From Strigops habroptila (taxonomy: Eukaryota > Chordata > Aves > Psittaciformes > Psittacidae), in assembly GCF_004027225.2 (NCBI RefSeq), contig NC_044290.2, positions 4,356,906 to 4,420,905 of the forward strand: a stretch of 64,000 bases of DNA, written 5' to 3'. Both the position numbers and the translations under genes were made by a program. Below, one piece after another: positions 52,236 to 64,000 of the stretch. The first letter of the stretch is position 1; every line of letters begins with the position of its first letter. The notes under the pieces were generated by a model. The model did not search any database and had not been told where the DNA came from. It saw only the letters and a list, made by a program, of their open reading frames with translations.

Positions 52236-54458
52236 TACAGAGATGCAGGGAAAAGATATTGCTGCCTTGGAAGGTCATTTTAATATACATGGGTTTATAT
52301 GCAAATTTTTAATTTGTGAGACTGCACAAGATGTAGCCTTCTATTACTGGTGTGATACTTCAATACTGGTGTATTAATATATTAATAAGGGTTTAATATT
52401 AGTATCCTTCTATTTACTGTTGGTGTGGAAGAACAGAAAGCTGACATAGGAGAGAACACAACCATGGCACCACAGTCTTTCTGGGAAAGAGATAGGCATA
52501 AAGGTCTAAAAAATGATTTTATAGACATTGCAAGTTTCTTAATTAAATAGGGCTAAGAATTCCAACAGTCATTGTCTAAGAAGATGGGTAAGAAACCTAG
52601 TCAGAGATTATCTTGACTGAGCTGCAGCTCCTTTGGTTTTCTGGTACTCAAGAATGAGTTATACAGAGGCAAAAAGTTATGATACAGCAAACAATGAGTA
52701 AAAGAGGATAGTCTGAATTTGTAGGATAGAATTTGGAAAGACTTGGACATAAAATGGGATGCAGCTAGTGAAGAATGTAACTAGTAATGACAAATAATGT
52801 ATCTTCATCAGAGTCAAACCTTCATTATCATTGGGCAGATGGGCTGTAGAATAGCCATGCACACTTCACATGGTTCCTTATCCCTTTTTTCTCTTTTGCT
52901 TTAATGGCCCCTTTTTAATGGGCTTTTTTTGGCTTAGAAAAAAGGTCTTTCTTCTTGTTTTATCTCCTACTATGGACAGCTTCATACATCACACTTTCTT
53001 ACTGCCTTGCTGTTGTAATCTGAGGTAATCAGACTTTTCCTGTTATCTCGGATTGATACTCTTGTCTTTTGATACTCTAGGAAAAGCTTTCCTCTATGAA
53101 AGATTAATTTAAAGATCAATGTTGTTAGTCTTGTTTCTTAGCTCAGAAACTTAACCCCTGTCATTTACGGTTTAATGGTAAACTTCTTAAAATGCTAGGG
53201 CTAAGCTGTTTGCTCAAACCACCATAGCACAAAAAATTAAGAAAAACAAATACTCTGGGAACTCTATATTGCATTGAATACAACTCAGCTTCCTGATGTG
53301 GGTTTATACCTACTAGTAGTGTTTTGGTAGGTGAGGCAGTCTCTTGTCTGAATAATGAATCAATAAGAAATACATACCCATAGTTTTGAGTGAATAAGCC
53401 TGGGTTTGTTTTCCTTTGACTGCTAATTCATACTGTGCAAATTTACACGGGGTATGTATACAGTGGAACAGCCTTGGTTTGGTTAAACTTTTGTAGAAGC
53501 TTTGCTAAGCTGGACAGCAGCTTTAAGGCAGAGGGACTTCTAAGGTTTGTCATGTGGAGCTAAAGTACAGCTGAATTCATGTGCATAATGAACTTCCTTC
53601 ACTGAAGGAAGCTCCTTTTGTAGAGTTGATAGTCAATGCCAAATTCTACTTGTAAATTGAAAATTTAGCAATTTATTTGCTAATTTTTCTTCAAGATACG
53701 TGTTACAGATGGTGCAGTGAGTGTATTTGTGGTCATTAATGACGTGCCATATATTTGAAGTACAGGTCACAGATTTATTTGAAAAATTGCAAGTTTATAT
53801 ACACAGGTATAGAAGCAGAAAATAGTTTTAGGATGTATGTAGAAGCACATTGAAACTGATAATTAGAGATACATGTATATGGAAATAAGACCTTCACCAG
53901 AAAGAGTTTGCCTCAGGTGAAATAAATTATATAAATAACCTTTTAGGCTTGGAGTTTGAAAGTTGCCCAGTGTCTGTCTAACCTCAGAGGAAGATGAGGC
54001 ACCTAAATCGTTTAGATCTTCAAATTTTTAGTGTTGTTTTCAGAGCAGCTCAGTTAAAGATGAACATAAACTGGGTTTGTTAGATTGGTGCAGGCTTTCC
54101 TTGGTTTAACTTAAATCTCAGGCGACATCAGCAAAACTTGCTTACACAAGGTTTGGATCAGTTTGTTTCAACTGGCGTCTGCCTCTGAGTAGCAAAATTT
54201 GGTCTGGTGTTTTGTATTATGGCACAGTGGGAAAGTGCATTCATACACAAACCGGTTTTTACAGTAAATTCTAAATAGCCAGGTTTAATCTTAAGCTTAT
54301 TTAAACTACTGCACCATGACATAAAATGTTTTTCAAAGAAAAAGAGACAAAAAAAACCCCATTAAATGAAATTGAGCCTGACAAAGACTATGACAGTATG
54401 TTATTGAACAGTATTGTTTCTAGAGCTTAAACATCTTTTAAGAAAAGAAGTTGTAAAA

Positions 54459-54464
54459 TTTATT
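54459..54464 (-). terminator. ZNF750: Candidate poly(A) signal of ZNF750
   Basis: TTTATT on the plus strand is AATAAA on the coding strand, about 280 bases after the ZNF750 stop codon. Another AATAAA equivalent lies near 53776, so a longer 3' UTR is possible. Confidence 0.4.
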
Positions 54465-54740
54465 TTACATTAATACAATTGCAAAACCCCTTAAAGATTC
54501 ATCTGATGTACTTTGGCTTTAGTAATGAATGCAAAAATTCACTCATCAAAATCTGAGCTTATACAAGGGAAGGTTCTGTTACTTAAAAATATTAATATAA
54601 AATTATGAACATTATTTACATGGGAGAGATTGAATGTGTCTTGTCATGGAACCAAACCCAGTAAGAGGCGGTCTGTAGAAATTTAATGGTGTTGCTGGTA
54701 ACTAGCTCCTATGACCAGAAACTCATCGGAAAGTGAAGTA

Positions 54741-57521
<2,781 letters not shown>

Positions 57522-57639
57522 CTGTAACATAAAGTTTAAAATTAGTGGAACATTGGAAGTAAATACAAAGTAATACATTCTTTTAACTGTATTCCCCCTC
57601 ATGTCACATATGGTGTGTTGTGGTTTTGTTTTTTAACAA

Positions 57640-57752
57640 AAATAAAAAAGCTCAAAAAACCAACCAAACCAAAACCAACCCCCCCAAAACAGCCAAAAAG
57701 GCAAAATCCCCAAACAAATAGAAAATGGGGCACCTCCACCCCCCCACCCAGT
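57640..57752 (+). repeat. A/C-rich low-complexity tract
   Basis: Runs such as AAACCAACCAAACCAAAACC and CCCCCCCACCCAG over about 110 bases, directly to the left of a CR1 copy. It is a simple, probably length-variable tract. Confidence 0.75.
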
Positions 57753-57764
57753 TCCCTATCGCTA

Positions 57765-57905
57765 GCATCCTGGCAATGTTCAAGGCCAGGTTGGACGGGG
57801 CTTGAAGCAACCTGCTCTAGTGGAAGGTGTCCCTGCCCATGGCAGGGGTTGGAACTGGATGAGCATTAAGGTCCCTTCCAACCCAAACCATTGAATGATT
57901 CTATG
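57765..57905 (+). mobile_element. CR1 retrotransposon 3' fragment
   Basis: A plus-strand CR1 end: 'gttcaaggccaggttggac', 'agtggaaggtgtccctgcc', GGTTGGAACTGGATGAGC and the tail 'aacccaaaccattgaatg' with ATTCTATG. It is short but well preserved. Confidence 0.95.
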
Positions 57906-60690
57906 GAAAGCGCTAGATGCCAGACTTGAGATAGACACTCATTAAACTTTGACATCCTTCTGCACCTCAGCACAGTCCCAGAGGTGGCCTAGTTTTCAGC
58001 AGTGCTCATCACCTGCCACTGCTCCCGGCTTGAGGGAGTTTTCTTTGAAAACTGAAGGAACATTTATTCAGAAGATGAAAGTAGAAATCTAGGTGGAGCT
58101 GTTGAGAGAGAAGTGGAGGTGGGCAGAATGAGAAGAGGCAGGTCCTGGCAGCAGCTGGATGTGGGGCAAGCCTGTTGGGCCGGTTGGGGAGAGACCAGAG
58201 GGAATTTCCTGCTTTGGTGCAAGGAGGGTGGAGAGGATTGGTTGCACACAGGTAGGAGCTGACTTGGCTCTTTCAGAGACTGACCAACCCCCTCTCTTAC
58301 CTGGCGTGGCATTTCCTAACAGCCTAATCTCAATGGATACCTCAAAAGTGGCCAATCTCTCGAAGGATAAAACCGCACCAATTTTCTTCCTCTTCCTAAT
58401 TCAATTAAGAGAAATGAGTACTGCAGTATCTGACTAATGGAATCTTCTGCTTGATAAACACAGTTCGCATTCCTCTGCTGCGTAGCACCTTACATATTGC
58501 ATGTAGTTAACACAGACACAAGTGCAGTAATTCAGGTAAAAAAAGTCTGACAGTAATTGATTTATAGGGGAATGATGTATCTGCCTTTCTTCAGAAAAAC
58601 TAAGGTTGTGGATACTTTACACAGCCTAATGATTTGCTCAGTAGATAAGTCAGGAGGGCTTGTATCAGCTTGTTCCATTATGTTCACTGATTCTGAAGGC
58701 GTGAGAAACTCTCAGAGTCAAGTTCTCATGATTTTATAGGATGTGTTATGGCAGAGATCTCAAAACTGATGATTTCATCATGAACTATAAGCATCATTAT
58801 CAAAATGATGACTGTTGCAAAACCACGTACTGTATCTATTGTGTTACCCGAAACTACAGGAATACTAATTGTAAGAGTGACTAGATAGCTTGATATTTTC
58901 TATTTTTTTATAAAAAGAAAGTTTTTTTACATAGAAGTATGAATTAGGAGTAGTATTAAAATACAACGTTTATGAAAAGAATTCCTGGTAATTACATGCT
59001 GTGAGATTTTAGTTAAAGTGGAGTTGTTTTGCATTTCTTAAATCAGATTATTTAATAGAAAATGACATGCAACACATGATGAAAACTGAAGGCAAAGCTA
59101 CAGAATTGCTGCTTGTTTCATCAGGTATAGTAATTCTAGCAATTTGTATTAAATGTTGTTTCTGATGTCATAGAAATATTAATTTTGTTAAAATAGTAAT
59201 TGTGAAGGCACTCTGAAAATTGCAAAGCTGCTCTGTAAGTAGAAAAAACAATCAAGCTTTTTCTTCAAACTAACAAATGATTAAATGTGCTATAGCTTAA
59301 AGAAAAAGGAATGTGTAGAGAAGCAGCTTTTTATTTTTCAGGTTTTAGGAAAGCTTTTTTTGTTATCTGAGTTGGATACTGATACTGTAACAATGAAAAA
59401 AACTTGAATTATTGAGCAGCCTGTTAAAAGTCTTGTCCTTGGAGTCTGGTTAAGGTAGTAGAATAAATTAAGGCTCCATACAGTCTTTAAAAAATATTTT
59501 AAATAATGATAGCCAGAATTCCTTTGAAAGATTAAGAATAATGTTTCTACATTAGAAATAAAAATAAATTAAAATATTGAGGTGTAGGAGGGGAGGTCCA
59601 AGACGCAACTGGTCTTTTTTCACTGCCTTAAGTGACCTTGTTGCATTTATTTTTGGCTAATGGTATATAACTACGTGGACAGTTTGTAATGGACTCGATC
59701 AAGTCAGTTTGTACCTGTTGTTCTTTATATCTTCTTGGAAGTACTTGTACTAATTATTCATGAAAAAAAAAGGTACTGTTGTCAAAACTCCATTGCCTTC
59801 TTAGGTGAACCATTTATGATAACAGTCCGAATTTGCATTCAGGTGCAGCTCTTATAATAAAGAGATGTTAATGAGGTTTTCTTGTTCTGCTAGCTTTCCT
59901 TCGCTTAATAATGAAAATTCCTGTGTGTCCCGTTCCCCCCCACCCTGACTTTGTACTTGGTATTTAACTTTGATTCAAGTTATTCCTGTTCAACAGAGTA
60001 TTAACTATCGTTTCTTAATAAGAGAAAATGCATTGCTGCAGTTTTTAATGGTAGAAATTTAGAGCGTTGGTGCTGCTTTGCCATATGTACAGCAAGAGAG
60101 AATTCCAACGGGGTTTTTAGTCATTTTTTCCTTTGTTTTGATGCAGACAGTAGAGCTCCCAGAATTTGTCGCTCCGACTTGAGAGGTGTAGAACGAGTAG
60201 CTTATTTAGAGGGTGTTTACGCATTCGTAAACTTAGGCTACTGCCAGCCAGATGAATGTTCTGCTCCTCTCTTTTAACTGTTTAATCCCTTATTTTTATT
60301 CTCATGGTATAAAAATGCCAGTAATAAAATATTTCCTAGCCCAGACGAGAAGGATAATTTCTCCTCCGATCTCTCTAAGTGAAACACAGGAGTATCTGGC
60401 AGAGGCACATATTTCATAATTAAAAAAAATTAAAATGATTTGATCCCACACATAGAGCTGGAAAAGATATTAATGGTTTAAAATAGGTGCCACCAATTAA
60501 AACTGTCTCTATATAAATAATGTTAGTTACTTAGAGTTGTACAATGTCTGGTTTGTGCTACCAAAATTAAAATCGAGTATTAGAAAGAAAAATCACAGTA
60601 AGTAGTGGCTTTTTTCTTAAACTTGAATGGCATAACTTGTGATAGCCTTTAAAAATGGGAAAAATTCTTCAGTAGTAGGATGATAATTGT
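57906..60690 (-). other. ZNF750 intron 1 / TBCD intron 13, proximal part
   Basis: Mostly unique, AT-rich sequence with short open frames that look random. At 60060-60460 the composition changes to a more mixed sequence with CpGs and a forkhead-like palindrome (60215-60232), which could be a regulatory element. Confidence 0.6.
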
Positions 60691-60710
60691 CTTGTGTATT
60701 TTTTTTTTAG

Positions 60711-61214
60711 ATTGAGAATTTATTTCCTTATTTCTCTGCTATTTATTCCTTTATTTTTATTTATTCCTTTATTTATTCCTTTATTTTTATTTATTCCTTT
60801 ATTTTTATTTATTCCTTTATTTTTATTTATTCCTTTATTTTTACTTATTCCTTTATTTTTATTTATTCCTTTATTTATTCCTTTATTTTTATTTATTCCT
60901 TTATTTCTTATAAATTGAGAATTTATTTCCTTATTTCTTTTTTACTTATTCCTTTATTTTTACTTATTCCTTTATTTTTACTTATTCCTTTATTTTTACT
61001 TATTCCTTTATTTTTACTTATTCCTTTATTTTTACTTATTCCTTTATTTTTACTTATTCCTTTATTTTTACTTATTCCTTTATTTTTACTTATTCCTTTA
61101 TTTTTACTTATTCCTTTATTTTTACTTATTCCTTTATTTTTACTTATTCCTTTATTTTTACTTATTCCTTTATTTTTACTTATTCCTTTATTTTTACTTA
61201 TTCCTTTATTTCTT
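60711..61214 (+). repeat. 18-bp minisatellite in two blocks with a duplicated leader
   Basis: Block 1 (60742-60909) has eight 18-base and two 12-base units of the type TTCCTTTATTTTTATTTA. Block 2 (60945-61214) has fifteen consecutive 18-base units of the type TTCCTTTATTTTTACTTA. Each block is preceded by the same 25-base leader (60711-60735 and 60914-60938), so the whole leader-plus-array was duplicated and the two arrays then took on different units. Because 18 is divisible by three, each block also leaves an open frame (LIPLFL repeats), which is not a gene. Confidence 0.95.
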
Positions 61215-61504
61215 ATGATTTTAGAAATGCAGGTAGTTATATTTTTGCAATTTTATCTTTCTAGTTTTGAAGTATAGTAGTATTATTTATTTAGTGTTTT
61301 TATGGAGAACAGGCCATTCAGATAATATTGCTTAAACTGGAGGCTTAGCTGTTTGATTCTTGTCACCAGTGTACCTCCTCACGGCTGTCTCATCTGGAAC
61401 ATTTTCCAGCCTGAGACTGAGAGCTGCAAGTTTTCTTCCTTCTGTTTTTAAAAGTATGTTGTTGCTGCCTCCTTCCCTTTAACATATTCACAAGTTCAGA
61501 AAAC

Positions 61505-61630
61505 AAGAATGCATGTGTGCGTGCGTGTGTGTATAAATATATAAACAAGAATGTACGTGGGTATAAGTATACAAGCACATGCACATATGTATTCATATAC
61601 ACGCACACACACACATATATGTACATATAT
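61505..61630 (+). repeat. TG/CA and TA microsatellite cluster
   Basis: Interrupted runs of TGTG, CACA and TATA (for example ACACGCACACACACACATAT at 61600-61619). A second TG-rich patch lies at 62160-62215. Confidence 0.8.
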
Positions 61631-62809
61631 ATATGTGCATGTTGTTTTTTAGGTTTTTAAGTAGTCTGAATTGTTTAAGATGCCCATTTGATCAAAGAGG
61701 AAATTTCAAAATGTCTTTTATTACAAGCAGGGATGGTAATTATATTTCTTTTTAGGACACTGCTTTAGCAAACTACGTAACAGTTTGTCATGCACACTCC
61801 ATTATTATTGCAGTATCCTTTTGGTGATGTTGATCTCTCTGACCAGGAGTACTCACTGGGGTGGAACATTCTGAAGGACATGCTATAATTAAAATATTGT
61901 GATGTGGCATTATTGCATAACTCAAGGACATGCCATTGTCACCTACCTAGAGTGTTGCAAGAACAAGATTTGTGAGTTTTATTCTAGCTGAGATTTTCCA
62001 GTGATTAACTACCACTCCCTTCTAAACTTCCAGTTCCTTTAAACTGAAAGATAAATTTTAACGCAACTGGTTGTTAATTAGGAGGAAATCTGGGTGAGAG
62101 GAGTGGGTTGGTGAGGACTGGAAGTGTGTGGTGAAGGTATGGACCGAAGAGGGCTGCGTGCTTGTGTGTGGGTGTGCGTGTGGTCTGGCTCTGCGCGTGT
62201 GTGAGAGCAAGCACAGAAACAGACTAAATACGTTTGTTAGGCAGCGTGGATAAATAAGAAATAAAAATCTCTGTCAGTATTAAGTTAATAATTCAATATC
62301 TTAATACACTTTAATTAACTAGAGAGAAGATAACTATAAACTCCAATCCAATTTTCTGTGCTTAATTCCCAAAAGGTGGAAAAAATAATAAATCAAACCT
62401 GAAGTACCTTCTTTTCAGACAATCATTTCAGATTCACCCGACCCTACTGTGTGAAGGATATTTGGCAGACTAAACACAGGAGTTTTAAGCAATACAGCTT
62501 TGTGTCATACTTCAATATTATACAGCAACTTCCTCTAGGGAAAAAGGTGCTTAAAACACTTTTCACCAACAAGAGTTAATTACTGTAAAAACTCACAAGA
62601 GTTAGTTCATCTCTCAAACTAAAATATTCCCCTCTCCTGTTGAAAGTTTCTGCTGAAAGCTTAGACTGGTGCAGTAAATGCACCTGCTAGGAGTAACCCA
62701 GGCTTTTGAGACAGCTGAAAAATGACCACCTCTGGTTTACTTTTTTAGTTGTTAACACAAACACACTTTATTTGAACAACAAGAAAATACTCGAAAGAAA
62801 TGTACTTAC
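61631..62809 (-). other. ZNF750 intron 1, distal part
   Basis: AT-rich sequence with a TG-rich patch at 62160-62215 and no recognised gene or transposon. The splice donor of the upstream non-coding exon ends it. Confidence 0.6.
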
Positions 62810-63165
62810 CAGCTACATAGATGTCTGAAACCTCCAAGGTGCTCACTGTTGGTAAGCTGGAGCTGTCACTGCTGAGAGAGAAGTACCTGTTCTCTGCTTG
62901 ATCTCTAAGTGAAACTGCAGGAGGTTGTTTCAGGGGGAGGGACTTAAGAAGTGTAGGAGTTGAGCCCTCGGGGTGTAGAGATGCACCTGATATTACTCCA
63001 GCCTGAAGCTACGATTCATTTGTTTGCGTCCACTGCTTTCATTCAGCATTACCTCAGCATCTAAGCTATCGAAGAGAGCTCTTGTCGCTTTTGTGCCCTC
63101 CAACAACCAAGTTTTACTCTAAACCGTAGTGTCTGTTCTCAGTAGCAGTCTGCAGTGTGGGGTCA
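62810..63165 (-). promoter_or_regulatory. ZNF750: Probable ZNF750 non-coding first exon and promoter
   Basis: On the minus strand a near-perfect donor AGCTG|GTAAGT lies at 62814-62804, so an exon should end at 62810. Upstream of it is CCCTCCCCCTGAAAC, a KLF/Sp-like CT-rich box, and a TATA-like TATATTAAAAG lies near 63191-63205. The upstream border given is a guess from the TATA-like word. Position and orientation fit the human gene, which has a non-coding first exon. Confidence 0.5.
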
Positions 63166-64000
63166 AAAATGGCTTAGGTAACATACTGAGCTTTTAATAT
63201 ATTTCACTTTCGTAGAAGTGGCTTGTGAGCAGCAGAATTGACTGTACACAGGGGGTAGCAAAGCTTAAAAATAATAATTTAACTCTTTTGTTGGAGACGG
63301 ACATTTTTGATTGAATGCCTTTGTAGCTTTAATATTCTTGCTCTTTTTCTTCCTCCCCCTCTCCATTTTTATTTAAATCTTTTTGTCCTTCATGAGTCTC
63401 CTTTCTGAAGGCAGGACTGAACTAACTCCAAGCGTGCTTGCCACAGCAACCTGCCAAAGCTTGCCTATAATCAACAGTCAAATGTACGGATCCTGTAACT
63501 GAGAAGTAGTCGTCTCAGTAAGAAATCGATTATCATGTCTACATGTTTGCTTAGGAGCTGGGACATTCAGTGGTGAAAGGAGAAAGACAACTGACCATCC
63601 ACTGATTAGTACTAATACTTGCTTTTAGTTGCATTTTAGTTAGAGTTTATAAGTGACAAATTTATTAGTGGATTTGCCAGTCATCTAGTGACATTGCTGA
63701 ATTGTGTGGTGAAATAATAACCTTCTGCATACGGGCTGCTAAAAGGAAAATATTTTGACAGTTCTTAAAACCATTCCTGCTGCTGCATATAAAGCAAAGG
63801 GGGGTTGGCTATCAATTCTAATGACCCTGAGATGTTAAAATTTCTATTCAGAACTGTTCAATTCAGCTGGATGAGCATGACAACCCTCTTGTTTAACCTG
63901 TTGCTCTATAGATACAGTTGCAGATTAATGAAACTTTTACAGACAGAAGTATGATGAATTTTATACTTGGCAAAAGTATGGTCTCTGAGTGAAAATTAAG
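63166..64000 (+). other. TBCD intron 13, end of window
   Basis: Unique AT-rich sequence upstream of ZNF750. I see no exon of TBCD, no other gene and no recognised repeat up to the window end. Confidence 0.6.

Noticed and set aside
53941-54010. A possible old repeat with 'gaggcacctaaatcg' words
   Set aside because: The match to any family is too short to support a call.
60742-61214. Regular repeats that might suggest a CRISPR-like array
   Set aside because: Units are contiguous, AT-rich and without spacers, in a vertebrate genome; it is a minisatellite.
60694-61277. Open frames encoding LIPLFL/FIPLFL repeats, which look like hydrophobic membrane repeats
   Set aside because: They are translations of an 18-base minisatellite whose unit length is divisible by three; there is no splice context or non-repeat domain.
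63530-63560. Two CATG cores that might form a p63 site upstream of ZNF750
   Set aside because: The cores are 8 bases apart instead of 10 and the flanking purine/pyrimidine pattern fits poorly.

Overview
The window is a piece of a bird nuclear genome. The genes are vertebrate genes with short introns, and the repeats are mostly avian CR1 retrotransposon 3' fragments plus solo LTRs of an avian endogenous-retrovirus family. I would guess a neoavian bird rather than a chicken, because I associate this LTR type with such birds, but I cannot fix the species. No prokaryotic, viral-genome or CRISPR content is present. The gene order FN3KRP - FN3K - TBCD, with ZNF750 inside TBCD on the opposite strand, is the same as on human chromosome 17q25.3.

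Region by region: (1) 1-6245 holds FN3KRP on the + strand: six coding exons, 309 residues, with only 12 bases of 5' UTR visible; its 3' UTR probably runs to about 7.68 kb. (2) 6246-12380 is intergenic and holds an old CR1 split by a solo LTR, then a candidate FN3K promoter with a ZNF143-type motif. (3) 12381-18329 holds FN3K on the + strand, also six coding exons and 309 residues, with every coding-exon length identical to FN3KRP. (4) 18330-21576 is the FN3K 3' UTR and the CpG-island promoter of TBCD. (5) 21577-50995 holds the first 13 coding exons of TBCD on the + strand (about 443 residues, a little over a third of the human protein); the rest of the gene lies beyond the window. (6) 50996-64000 is TBCD intron 13, and ZNF750 sits in it on the - strand, with two coding exons (714 residues) and at least one upstream non-coding exon near 62.8 kb.

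FN3K and FN3KRP are cytosolic small-molecule kinases that phosphorylate sugars stuck to protein amines so that the adducts fall off (deglycation). TBCD is a tubulin-folding cofactor that assembles and disassembles alpha/beta-tubulin dimers. ZNF750 is a transcription factor of epidermal differentiation. FN3KRP and FN3K work in one pathway; TBCD and ZNF750 share only position.

The observations I think deserve most attention are the replacement of the redox-sensing P-loop cysteine by tyrosine in FN3K but not in FN3KRP, an inverted pair of about 570-606 bp LTRs 280 bp apart in TBCD intron 1, an 18-bp minisatellite with a duplicated leader inside the ZNF750/TBCD intron, a perfect splice donor just after the FN3K stop codon, and promoter motifs (ZNF143-like and RFX X-box-like) upstream of FN3K and TBCD. 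I did not find an unmistakably new biological system.
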